Made by a program: the position numbers and the translations under genes. Under the pieces are notes generated by a model that was given only the letters and a program-made list of their open reading frames with translations, did no database searches and was not told where the DNA came from. Source: Clostridium sp. (GTDB lineage: Bacteria; Bacillota_A; Clostridia; Lachnospirales; Lachnospiraceae). From it: DNA of 19,660 nucleotides. Of this stretch, positions 7,415-14,584 are shown piece by piece. The stretch lies in assembly GCA_023666975.1 (NCBI GenBank), contig JAMPAW010000059.1, positions 1-19,660 on the forward strand, in the 5' to 3' direction. Position 1 is the first letter of the stretch, and each line of letters opens with the position of its first letter.

Positions 7415-10168
7415 TTATACAAACACCAGTCCGTCATCATCTTCATCTTTGCTGATTGACAACATTCCGTTTTCACTCGTGTTAGACATCAGCAGCGTCA
7501 AACCGATGTGTCTGTTTGCCCTGTCGCCGGTAGCCACGTAAATCTCACCGGATTCAACGAGTGTAAGCGCAATTTCCAATGCCTGCTCCTTAAACCGCAT
7601 CAGCTCCCTCCGGTCAAGCGAGCTTAATTTGAACAAATACTGGTTCTTTGAGCTAATCAGCAGAATGCTGTATTTATTATTGCCCGCTTTACGCGTCAGC
7701 ATACCGGAGCCAACCATTCTGGAATTCGCCACCAGAATTTCTGAATTTTCCTCGCCGGCATACTCATTGTAAATCAGATTAAATACCTTGTTATATTCAT
7801 CCTCGGAGTCCACATTAACCGGCATCTCCGCCACGGCAAATTCTACCACGGAATCGGCAAAACGGATTGTGCCGCCCTCATCATTAATTACTGCCGTACA
7901 GCTCTTCGGCACCTGCAAACGGAAAAACTTGTTCTGAATCACCTTGTTTGAGCCATTCTCCACAGGATTCAGCAGCTCCCTGAATTTCTCCTCGATAAGG
8001 TGCATGGCACTCAGGGCATCGACATCTCCCGATTTTACAATCTCCTTTAGACCCTCGTACAAATCTCTGATCGACTGGTCCAGACTATTCACCATAGCCA
8101 ACAGCTTCTTCGCCGCCGGAATAGAACCCTTTCCTGCCACATCATAATAGAGTTTCTTCTTCTCCTCATCGGATACGCCCTTGGAAATCTTATGTTCAAT
8201 AACCTGATACAGATATTCCTTGCTAAATTCCTCATATCCTGCCTCATACGCCTGATAAAAGTAATCCAGACTCTTAATCGGACCGGAATATCCCTCTTCC
8301 CGTTCCTTTGCCTGACAAAATGCACCATATTCATAAGCTGCCTGCACACTGCCAAGCTGTATCGCCTTTTCAAAAGCCTGCTCAATCTCAAGGTCAGTAG
8401 CCAGATAAAATACCTGTTCCTTTTTATTCATCGCCACCTTAAATGCCGTGTCGGCTATGCCTTCACCGACTGCGCGCTCCCATTTCTCAATGGTCGGCTG
8501 CAGCTCCTCAGGAGCACCCAGATTCTTGATATCACGAATATATGGCTCTGCCTCAAAAATACCATTCTCCAATGCCTTGGTCAAATACTGCAGTGCCAGT
8601 TCCCCGTCACGTTTGCCGCCCACAAGGCCATAATAGTAAAATCTTCCCAGATAGAACGGAACCCGCTTATGATTCAGACGGTCTGCATTTTCATACCATT
8701 TCTTCGCTTCCACATAATCCTTCAACTGCTGGTCATAGATTGTTCCAATCAGAAATGCCAAATCCGGGTCCTTATTGGCATCAAACAGCTGTTTTGCAAA
8801 ACCAATGGTCTTATTGATATCCCGATACGGACTGTCCTCATCAAAATACAATTCAATCAGCAGGTAACTGGCTTTCTCGCTTCCATTCTGAATCGCAATC
8901 GAAGCAAATTTCATCGCCTGCTCATAGTCCTCCATATTATAGTAATAGAGTGCTTCGTTATAATATTGAATCTCCGTGCGGTTCGCACTCTTATTGCTGA
9001 GCAGCGTCGGAATCACAAAGGCAAAGGAATTGGCAACCTCAAAAATAATCTCGTTATACTGTTCCATGATATCCATCGTCGAACAGACAAAACGGAGACA
9101 TGCCCAGCGGTTCTTCTGCTTAAACACAAAAGTCACGATACCCTTGTCAATCTCCTTATGATAAAAACGTGCGGATATACCGTTGGCATATTCCGTAATA
9201 TATGGCGTGACATTCAGCTCACAGTCATACGCCTCATTCATATAATAAAGATAATCATCAATCTTTCTCACGGTATCTTTAGGAACCGTAGTATATGTCA
9301 CGTAAATCGCAAAATCCGTGTAGGTGTGGCTGGGGGCATAATACTCCTCATCGGTGTCCACATCAATACTCTTTACCCAATCCTTGGGCAGCTTGTGGAT
9401 ATAGCCTTCCACCTGATCATGCACATATGTATACTGATACTGCAGCTTGGAAGCGTCCTGCGCCTTATAGTGGAATTCCGTTCCCCTTGCCCGCCGCTTT
9501 TCAGAGATTTCCGAATAGATCTTATCCTTTTCCTCAAACTCAATACTGTCTGCATGTGTCTCGTTATATTCAATCTGTTCCAAGGCCGCCTTCGCTTTAT
9601 CGTCACCCTTGTCTGCCAGTTTCTTATACCATGATTTGGCCTTGTCCATATCAATGGGAACCACAAAATCACTCTTCTGACCAAATTCGTCCACCCGATT
9701 AAGACCATGCTCATAAATATCGCCCAAACGCATATATGCCTGCGTCACATCATAGGAAGCCGCTTTCTCCAAATAGGATATCGCCTTAGAGAAATTCTGG
9801 AGATCCAACATAATCAGCCCCAGCTTATAGAGCAGATTACCGTCATCAACCAGCTTCAGATAACGCTCATAATATTTGGCCGCTAATTCCCTGTCAACTT
9901 TGGCCTTAATATTCTGATACTTACCGGTCTCATATACTTCACCGAGAATTTTGAGGGCTTCGCAGCCATATTGCTGATACTGTATTTCCATCATTCCGAT
10001 ATCGGCAATCTGGTTCAATGCTTTAATCGCCTCTTCTGATATTCCATGCTCCAGCAGCTCCTGCGCTTTCCGGTATTGGCGTTCCACATTATCCGGTTGT
10101 TCTACTACTTTTTTTTCTGTTTGCTTTCCAAATGGAATTTTATTTAAAAAATTAGAAAACCGTCCCAT
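7415..10168 (-). CDS. Large Sel1/TPR repeat protein with two embedded beta-rich domains
   Basis: A 917-residue protein without signal peptide or membrane segment, so probably cytoplasmic. Repeats of the Sel1/TPR type fill residues ~30-210 (AAKYYERYLKLVDDGNLLYK, then AYMRLGDIYEHGLN) and ~395-720 (EALYYYNMEDYEQAMKFA, VEAKKWYENAD, PFYLGRFYYYGLVGG). Between them, residues ~235-390 form a non-repeat domain, and a second domain of similar character fills ~745-890 (NKFFRLQVPKSCTAVIN through FKEQALEIALTLVESGE). Both look like PsbP/DUF1795-type folds by pattern, though I cannot confirm this. The ATG at 10168 is preferred over an in-frame GTG at 10183: AGGTG lies 6 nt before it. Sel1/TPR proteins are usually scaffolds; the partner is unknown. 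Confidence 0.85.
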   Translation of the reverse strand: MGRFSNFLNKIPFGKQTEKKVVEQPDNVERQYRKAQELLEHGISEEAIKALNQIADIGMMEIQYQQYGCEALKILGEVYETGKYQNIKAKVDRELAAKYYERYLKLVDDGNLLYKLGLIMLDLQNFSKAISYLEKAASYDVTQAYMRLGDIYEHGLNRVDEFGQKSDFVVPIDMDKAKSWYKKLADKGDDKAKAALEQIEYNETHADSIEFEEKDKIYSEISEKRRARGTEFHYKAQDASKLQYQYTYVHDQVEGYIHKLPKDWVKSIDVDTDEEYYAPSHTYTDFAIYVTYTTVPKDTVRKIDDYLYYMNEAYDCELNVTPYITEYANGISARFYHKEIDKGIVTFVFKQKNRWACLRFVCSTMDIMEQYNEIIFEVANSFAFVIPTLLSNKSANRTEIQYYNEALYYYNMEDYEQAMKFASIAIQNGSEKASYLLIELYFDEDSPYRDINKTIGFAKQLFDANKDPDLAFLIGTIYDQQLKDYVEAKKWYENADRLNHKRVPFYLGRFYYYGLVGGKRDGELALQYLTKALENGIFEAEPYIRDIKNLGAPEELQPTIEKWERAVGEGIADTAFKVAMNKKEQVFYLATDLEIEQAFEKAIQLGSVQAAYEYGAFCQAKEREEGYSGPIKSLDYFYQAYEAGYEEFSKEYLYQVIEHKISKGVSDEEKKKLYYDVAGKGSIPAAKKLLAMVNSLDQSIRDLYEGLKEIVKSGDVDALSAMHLIEEKFRELLNPVENGSNKVIQNKFFRLQVPKSCTAVINDEGGTIRFADSVVEFAVAEMPVNVDSEDEYNKVFNLIYNEYAGEENSEILVANSRMVGSGMLTRKAGNNKYSILLISSKNQYLFKLSSLDRRELMRFKEQALEIALTLVESGEIYVATGDRANRHIGLTLLMSNTSENGMLSISKDEDDDGLVFV

Positions 10169-10201
10169 TCCTCTCACCTGCACTTTTTCATAATTACAAT
10201 A

Positions 10202-10230
10202 ATTTTATCACAGTGTATCCCAAAGGGCAA
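10202..10230 (-). promoter_or_regulatory. Promoter of the Sel1/TPR gene
   Basis: Minus strand TTGCCC (10230-10225), a 17-bp spacer and TAAAAT (10207-10202) with an upstream TG that makes an extended -10. The leader to ATG 10168 is about 27 nt. Confidence 0.6.
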
Positions 10231-10330
10231 GGGAGATTCCAGAAAATCTTTCGTCATTTTGTTCATTTTTTGCCTCGCTAAACTTTTTGCCTGCAATAAT
10301 TTGTCTATATTGCACAACGGACGTCTTTAA

Positions 10331-10446
10331 GATCGTATGCTACATATGCCTATATCGAGTTTACTCGAATATAGGCATATGCGGCATACGATTCAAGATA
10401 GCCTGCTGAGTTTGCCTATCTGTCATAGGGAGCAAAGCAGATTATC
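10331..10446. repeat. Structured repeat, copy 1 (3' side of the MATE gene)
   Basis: Module A (10331-10392) is a long nearly perfect palindrome: ATCGTATGC...GGCATACGAT at the ends and ATATGCCTATAT / ATATAGGCATAT inside, around CGAG-TTTA-CTCG. Module B (10397-10446) begins GATAGCCTGC and ends GCAGATTATC, itself an imperfect inverted repeat. The element ends 7 bp from the MATE stop codon. A second copy lies on the other side of the gene. The stretch 10231-10330 just before it contains no gene that I can see. Confidence 0.8.
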
Positions 10447-10452
10447 AAAACC

Positions 10453-11754
10453 TTATGTTTCGCAGTTACCGATTGATGATAATCGCATACTCGCTGCCAC
10501 GACCACTGACTCCGTAACCGGAAATGCCAGCCATAACCCGGTCATCTCCCCAACCGCAGACAGTGCGAAAGCCATTGGTATAATCAGCAAAAAACCACGC
10601 AGCAGTGAAATGATATTGGCTGTTTTGACATGTTCTGTACAGGCAAGATAAATGGAAAAAATGATATTAAATCCCGCAAACACGCATGCCGTGAAATACA
10701 GTCGGATTCCCTCCACGGCAACCCGCTGCAATTCCCTGTTTCCCTCACTGTTGAAAATTTCCACAATATTTTCCGCCATAAAGAACATACCCAGATAAAT
10801 GATTCCGGATAATATGACTACCGTGCATACCGCATACCGGAAAACAACGCGCATATTCTCCCGATTGTCCATTCCAAAGTATTTGCTGACAATCGGCTGT
10901 ATGCCCTGCGCAATGCCGGTAAAAATCGCCAAAACGACCAGCGACAAATTTGCAATAATTCCGTATGCCGCAACACCAATATTCCCCAAAATACCCAGTA
11001 TAATCATATTAAATACCATCATGACAACTCCGGAAGAAATTTCCGAGACAAAGGACGGTGCTCCGGTAATAAAGACATATTTTATGACCGGAAGCTGCAG
11101 CTTCCCTTTTACAAAGTGAAATTGATTTTTTCTCTTAATCAGGAACGGTGATAAAATCAACAAACTGATAACCGGTGCTAAACCCGTGGCAAGAACCGCA
11201 CCGAAAATTCCCATGTCACAGCAAAAGATGAAGAGATAATCCAATATAATATTGGAAAAGCTCCCTCCCAGCATCGCCAACATAGACCGTCCGGGTGCCC
11301 CGTCGTTGCGCACAAAACAGAGCAGCACTTCATTTAACAGAAATACCGGCGCAAAGAAAAGCAAAATTCTTAGATAGGTATAACACATCGAATAAACCGT
11401 TTCGTCTGCCCCGAGCAGCCGGGTAATCGTTCCTGCCCCGGCAAAGCCGATTATCAAAAACAACATTCCAAAAACGGATACCAAGCACATCGTATGCGTA
11501 AATATCCGGTTTTTCTCCTCATGCTTTCCCTGTCCCTTCAGTACGGAATATCCGGTCGCGCCTCCCATTCCCAGCATTAATCCTGTACCGTGAATAAAGC
11601 TGTAAACCGGAATCGCCAGATTGAGTGCCGTCAATCCGTCACTCCCCAGTCCCTTTGCCACAAAATAGGTATCAGCGAGAATATAGCAGGACAAACCAAT
11701 CATTCCCAAAATATTTAACAGTGTATATTTTGCATATTCCTGAAAACAGCTCAT
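10453..11754 (-). CDS. MATE family multidrug exporter
   Basis: A 433-residue polytopic membrane protein with about 12 hydrophobic segments and the MATE (MatE, NorM/DinF-like) layout: two halves with related sequence, an N-terminal ADTYFVAKGLGSDGLTALN segment where the family has its D..fvg.lG...laA, and the corresponding second-half segment LGNIGVAAYGIIANLS. MATE proteins export cationic drugs, metabolites or lipids using Na+ or H+ gradients; the substrate cannot be told here. The start at 11754 has GGGGAGG 7 nt upstream. It is flanked by the two structured repeats, and the upstream copy reaches a terminator-like hairpin that ends right before the ribosome binding site, so its expression may be attenuated. 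Confidence 0.93.
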   Translation of the reverse strand: MSCFQEYAKYTLLNILGMIGLSCYILADTYFVAKGLGSDGLTALNLAIPVYSFIHGTGLMLGMGGATGYSVLKGQGKHEEKNRIFTHTMCLVSVFGMLFLIIGFAGAGTITRLLGADETVYSMCYTYLRILLFFAPVFLLNEVLLCFVRNDGAPGRSMLAMLGGSFSNIILDYLFIFCCDMGIFGAVLATGLAPVISLLILSPFLIKRKNQFHFVKGKLQLPVIKYVFITGAPSFVSEISSGVVMMVFNMIILGILGNIGVAAYGIIANLSLVVLAIFTGIAQGIQPIVSKYFGMDNRENMRVVFRYAVCTVVILSGIIYLGMFFMAENIVEIFNSEGNRELQRVAVEGIRLYFTACVFAGFNIIFSIYLACTEHVKTANIISLLRGFLLIIPMAFALSAVGEMTGLWLAFPVTESVVVAASMRLSSIGNCET

Positions 11755-11772
11755 TTAAAATCCTCCCCTCCG

Positions 11773-11813
11773 AAAAAAAATGCGGCGGCACACCATCTTG
11801 ATCGTATGCCGCA
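11773..11813 (-). terminator. Terminator/attenuator just upstream of the MATE gene
   Basis: On the minus strand TGCGGCATAC (11813-11804) can pair with GTGTGCCGCCGCA (11793-11781) with a small bulge, followed by eight T (11780-11773) and then at once the GGGGAGG ribosome binding site. The 5' arm is also the 3' arm of the long palindrome 11800-11862, so the two structures exclude each other. Confidence 0.6.
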
Positions 11814-11903
11814 TTTGCCTATACCGAATTTATTCGGGTATAGGCAAGTAAGGCAGACGATGTTGATAATCTGCTTTGAGATAGGCAAATTCAGCAGGCT
11901 ATC
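11800..11903. repeat. Structured repeat, copy 2 (5' side of the MATE gene)
   Basis: Module A (11800-11862) is a palindrome with the same ends and core pattern as copy 1 (GATCGTATGCC..., TTGCCTATACC / GTATAGGCAA). Module B (11865-11903) begins GATAATCTGC and ends GCAGGCTATC. Compared with copy 1, module B is the reverse complement (39 nt, lacking an 11-nt insert) while A stands in the same place. Confidence 0.8.
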
Positions 11904-11929
11904 TTTCCTGTCCATTACCCCTGATTATC

Positions 11930-11985
11930 AAAAAAAGCACCACGACTTCATATCTTCTAAGGCCTAACGATATGAAGCCTGGTGC
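11930..11985 (-). terminator. Intrinsic terminator of the VanZ-like gene
   Basis: On the minus strand GCACCAGGCTTCATATC and GATATGAAGTCGTGGTGC form a long stem (CTTCATATC/GATATGAAG plus GCACCA/TGGTGC with a small internal loop), followed by seven T (11936-11930). Confidence 0.88.
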
Positions 11986-12032
11986 AAAACGTCTTTACCC
12001 GGCGGCAAAGAAAGCACTTGAACGCTATACGA

Positions 12033-12566
12033 TTATTTTATAAACACATCGAACACTGGTTGTCCGAGATACAGGGCCACAGCAAAAAAAGCAATTGTCG
12101 CCACCCACAGCCCCATGGAGATTATCTTATCCGCAGCATTTAGACCCGGCCTCTTTGCCAGCCACATGCCAAAAACAAAAAGCGCATATCCCAACACACA
12201 GCCAAATGTATTATTAATCATGTCGTCCCATTCAAACAGTCCTAAATGAAAAACCAACTGCAGAATTTCCACGCACGCAGAAAAGGAAAATCCCACAAGC
12301 GCAGTCTTCCACCAAGTCCGCATACTGACAAAAAACATCGGCAGTATCAGCCCAATGGGAATAAACAGAACAATATTTCCCAGAACAAAATACCAATCCA
12401 GCGGATTCCGGTTCAGCCATGCCTCTCTAATGCACCAAAATAAGCGCAGCTCTACCCGCGGCTCCTCCGTCCTTGCCCGTACCATTATCGTTACCGACAA
12501 TAACACGAAAACCCAGCAGGCAACAAATATCATTCCAACTAATTTTCTCCATCTGCTTTTTGTCAT
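12033..12566 (-). CDS. VanZ-like membrane protein
   Basis: A 177-residue protein with about four hydrophobic segments. The VanZ pattern is clear: NIVLFIPIGLILP (64-76), then CVEILQLVFH with E100 and Q103, then FEWDDMINNTFGCVLGY with D114-D115, N118-N119 and G122. VanZ was first linked to teicoplanin resistance, but most homologues have no proven role. The ATG at 12566 is chosen; a GGTGG stands about 7 nt before it, and the upstream TTG (12581) has no ribosome binding site. It is a single-gene unit with a good promoter (12654-12682) and a strong terminator. Confidence 0.88.
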   Translation of the reverse strand: MTKSRWRKLVGMIFVACWVFVLLSVTIMVRARTEEPRVELRLFWCIREAWLNRNPLDWYFVLGNIVLFIPIGLILPMFFVSMRTWWKTALVGFSFSACVEILQLVFHLGLFEWDDMINNTFGCVLGYALFVFGMWLAKRPGLNAADKIISMGLWVATIAFFAVALYLGQPVFDVFIK

Positions 12567-12605
12567 TCCTTTACCCACCAATTGTGCAAACCACAGCTAA
12601 AATGA

Positions 12606-12637
12606 GAGCGGATTGTGAAGAACAGCCAGCTCCGCTC
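12606..12637 (-). promoter_or_regulatory. Leader hairpin of the VanZ-like gene
   Basis: A 7-bp inverted repeat GAGCGGA / TCCGCTC with an 18-nt loop lies in the roughly 80-nt leader between the promoter and the ATG. Function unknown. Confidence 0.4.
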
Positions 12638-12653
12638 CACTCTGATTGGTGAC

Positions 12654-12682
12654 ATTGTAGCACAGCTTGTATTAAACTGCAA
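12654..12682 (-). promoter_or_regulatory. Sigma-A promoter of the VanZ-like gene
   Basis: Minus strand TTGCAG (12682-12677), a 17-bp spacer and TACAAT (12659-12654) preceded by TG (extended -10). The 131 bp from 12683 to 12813 are AT-rich and contain no gene that I can see. Confidence 0.8.
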
Positions 12683-12813
12683 GAATGTGCGGCATCTCTT
12701 TTTGCTTGTTTTATTCTTTGCTTTACTGTATATATTGAATAACAAATCATTTAGTTCCTATTATCTACTACAATGCTTATCCCCTATAGCATCACATCTT
12801 CACAATCTATTTC

Positions 12814-13545
12814 TCAGATGTCGAAACGCAGATTAGGAGGCAAATCCTTATCGTGCTCTTTTATCATACTATATCTTAACCATCGATAGCATTGCTGCCC
12901 ACTCGGCTCCGTCAATCCTCCGTTTTCCGTTAAAAATTCTACGGCAGTTATTATTGTCTCCTCACTGTTAAGAGATAGTCTTTCTCTACTGCCACGTTTC
13001 AGATGTTTCTGTGTTCCAATGTTGGTATGTATATGCCATCTCGCAGGATCCCCTATAAAATCTCCGCCTTGACTTATTGAGCTACTATTGCTTTTATTAA
13101 GTACTGTCATGCCTCTCTCTAACTCGACTGATAATCCCTTAATTCTTTCCTGTTCTGTCTTGTTCGCTTGTCCTATTTTAGACCGAATTAATTCAATTGC
13201 TTTTTTATAAGTATCCATATTGGGATGATCATTTATTGTCAGCAATACTATGGCAAAATCCACTTGTTCTGGTGTACTTTTCTTAAAATCCGAGTATTTT
13301 AATTTCCAAGCTTTTCTAAGATTATGTGTGAATAAATATGTGTTTAAATCTTCAAGATTCTTAACCTTGGCACCCGTTGTCAAATAAAGTTGTCTTTGGA
13401 CTATCTGCGTGTGATTTACCCGTGATTTTTTTCTCTGAATTCGAAGATCATTTGTAATGGGCATTCGTATGTTGCCTACTTTCGCTTTCTCACATGGCAT
13501 AATATTTTTATTCTCTACATTATCTTTTGCTTCGTATACAAACAT
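12814..13545 (-). CDS. Unrecognised 243-aa protein with a QR-motif N-terminus and a HIHT segment
   Basis: No family is recognised with confidence. The ATG at 13545 has GAGGAGGAG 6 nt upstream. Residues 1-50 are basic and probably disordered (LRIQRKKSRVNHTQIVQRQL). The VQR-aliphatic pattern followed by a short globular segment recalls leader regions of DUF4157/eCIS-associated cargo proteins, a weak resemblance only. The middle (~85-155) is helical and charged. The C-terminal ~70 residues contain DPARWHIHTNIG and end in an amphipathic part with QQCYRWLRYSM. The paired His of HIHT could be catalytic or metal-binding, so a toxin-like enzyme is possible. No signal peptide. The gene is AT-rich and faces the short plus-strand gene at 13723. 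Confidence 0.75.
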   Translation of the reverse strand: MFVYEAKDNVENKNIMPCEKAKVGNIRMPITNDLRIQRKKSRVNHTQIVQRQLYLTTGAKVKNLEDLNTYLFTHNLRKAWKLKYSDFKKSTPEQVDFAIVLLTINDHPNMDTYKKAIELIRSKIGQANKTEQERIKGLSVELERGMTVLNKSNSSSISQGGDFIGDPARWHIHTNIGTQKHLKRGSRERLSLNSEETIITAVEFLTENGGLTEPSGQQCYRWLRYSMIKEHDKDLPPNLRFDI

Positions 13546-13565
13546 TTTTAACTCCTCCTCAAAAA

Positions 13566-13594
13566 ACTATAACAGGGAATACCGTAAAAAACAA
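13566..13594 (-). promoter_or_regulatory. Promoter of the 243-aa gene
   Basis: Minus strand TTGTTT (13594-13589), a 17-bp spacer and TATAGT (13571-13566), about 20 bp before the start codon. The -35 box is weak, the -10 box is good, and it is divergent to the promoter at 13648. Confidence 0.5.
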
Positions 13595-13647
13595 GAGATA
13601 TTTGTAAAAATTAAACCTTTAATAAATTTAAAAATATAGTTAAGGAC

Positions 13648-13676
13648 TTGTAATTCGTAATTAACAGGAGTATAAT
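13648..13676 (+). promoter_or_regulatory. Near-consensus promoter of the short plus-strand gene
   Basis: TTGTAA (13648-13653), a 17-bp spacer and a perfect TATAAT (13671-13676). Transcription should start near 13683, only about 9 nt before a hairpin that holds the start codon. Confidence 0.82.
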
Positions 13677-13691
13677 AAAAGAGATAATTTT

Positions 13692-13730
13692 ATGAGCATG
13701 CAAAAGAAAAGGAGGAAAGGCAATGCTCAT
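13692..13730 (+). promoter_or_regulatory. Hairpin with the ribosome binding site in the loop and the start codon in the stem
   Basis: ATGAGCAT (13692-13699) and ATGCTCAT (13723-13730) are perfect 8-bp inverted arms. The 23-nt loop holds AAAAGGAGGAAAGG, and the start codon is the first triplet of the 3' arm. Confidence 0.55.
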
Positions 13731-14079
13731 TGTTGCTATCAATGAAATGTCCTATATGTTTGAAGAGGCGCAAAAAGTTCCTTTGAGTAAGGAAATAGCA
13801 GATGAAGAGCAGGATAATTATTACGAGTTTTTAAGACATGGAAGGCGATTGAATGAAGAAAAAGGACATAAATTCCTCTTTTCGGGGAATTCACGGTCAG
13901 TTTTGAGCCTTCTTAACAACCACTTTGCAACGCACAGAGAGCGTTTCAAGCTTGGCTGTTATATATACCGTCCCTTTCTTCTTAGCCGTGAGTTTTCCCT
14001 TCTTAGAGACAGTGACCACCTTATCATTCGAGGAAAACCATTTCGGAATGACACTCAAGCCCGCAGCTTTAGCGGATAA
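13723..14079 (+). CDS. Short unrecognised gene, probably truncated at its 3' end
   Basis: The ATG has GGAGG 7 nt upstream and a near-consensus promoter, so the 5' end looks genuine. Residues 1-57 (MLIVAINEMSYMFEEAQK through RHGRRLNEEKGHKF) look like ordinary protein, acidic and then basic. From about residue 58 the reading frame is antisense to the 3' end of the Big_2 gene remnant on the other strand. That part is arginine-rich with no protein-like pattern, suggesting that the original gene was cut by a junction near 13870-13895. The current reading frame is 118 codons. The family is not recognised. It may be an intact small gene with a random tail or a 5' gene fragment. Confidence 0.5.
   Translation: MLIVAINEMSYMFEEAQKVPLSKEIADEEQDNYYEFLRHGRRLNEEKGHKFLFSGNSRSVLSLLNNHFATHRERFKLGCYIYRPFLLSREFSLLRDSDHLIIRGKPFRNDTQARSFSG
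13858..13891 (-). terminator. Possible terminator after the Big_2 remnant
   Basis: Inverted repeat AATTCC / GGAATT (13871-13891) around a GAAA-containing loop lies just after the TGA at 13897. On the minus strand it is followed by a TCCTTTTTC stretch. Confidence 0.4.
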
Positions 14080-14580
14080 TTGTGCTGTGTTAATCCCCTT
14101 TGTATAAAGGGTAAGTTTGTTTTGTATACCAGTGTCCGCAGTGCTCTGCTCAGTTGGCTGCTGTGTCACAGGCAATTCCGCGCAGTCGGTTCCGACGCAG
14201 GTGATTTTGGAGCAGACGGCTCTCCTCTCCAGACACCCTTATTATTGGACAGGCTTTTCTCTGAACCCTCTATATCAATATAACTTTCCTGATCCAGACT
14301 GCATTGAAGTTTGAAATCACATGGTCCTTTCTTCGTCGATCCCTGTTCATCGGTATATTCATCCTTCGAGTAGCAAAGTTCCAGTTTATCCGTTCCATTC
14401 ACCAATGCTGATAATGTACTTCCCGCAGCTAAAGTACCGCCTGTTGCTGGATAGAAAAAAACTCTCCAAGGTTGTCTCTAACGCTGCCTTCGGTATACCG
14501 AAAGGATAAGCATAGACACCAAGACTTTTGTATTCTCATCATTCACGGTGACTGTGCAAACAAGAACATAATGCAAGCGA
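13897..14580 (-). pseudogene. Frameshifted remnant of a Big_2 (Ig-like) surface protein gene
   Basis: Protein-like segments occur in successive different frames on the minus strand. Upstream, VTVNDENTK (near 14535) is followed in another frame by GVYAYPFGIPKAALETTLE (near 14465-14515). Another frame shift at a seven-T run leads to VFFYPATGGTLAAGSTLSAL, then a CYSKDEYTDEQGSTKKG region and PSAPKSPASEPTA. A further break near 14183 (an apparent CG duplication) leads to LPVTQQPTEQSTADTG, then an Ig-like Big_2 domain with the typical end VTVSKKGKLTAKKKGTVYIT, and a stop at 13897. The visible part is only the C-terminal portion and has at least three breaks. It is truncated at its 5' end beside the phosphorylase-like gene's stop codon (14585). 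Assembly errors could explain a break, but several so close suggest real decay. Confidence 0.75.
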
Positions 14581-14584
14581 ATCT

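Noticed and set aside
8192..9634. 480-codon plus-strand open frame
   Set aside because: It is the complement of the Sel1/TPR gene, with an Ile/Leu/His-rich composition, no ribosome binding site and no domain pattern.
10331..11903. Repeats as insertion-sequence ends carrying the MATE gene as cargo
   Set aside because: No transposase is present, the modules are palindromic rather than simple terminal inverted repeats, and I see no clear target-site duplication; kept as structured repeats only.
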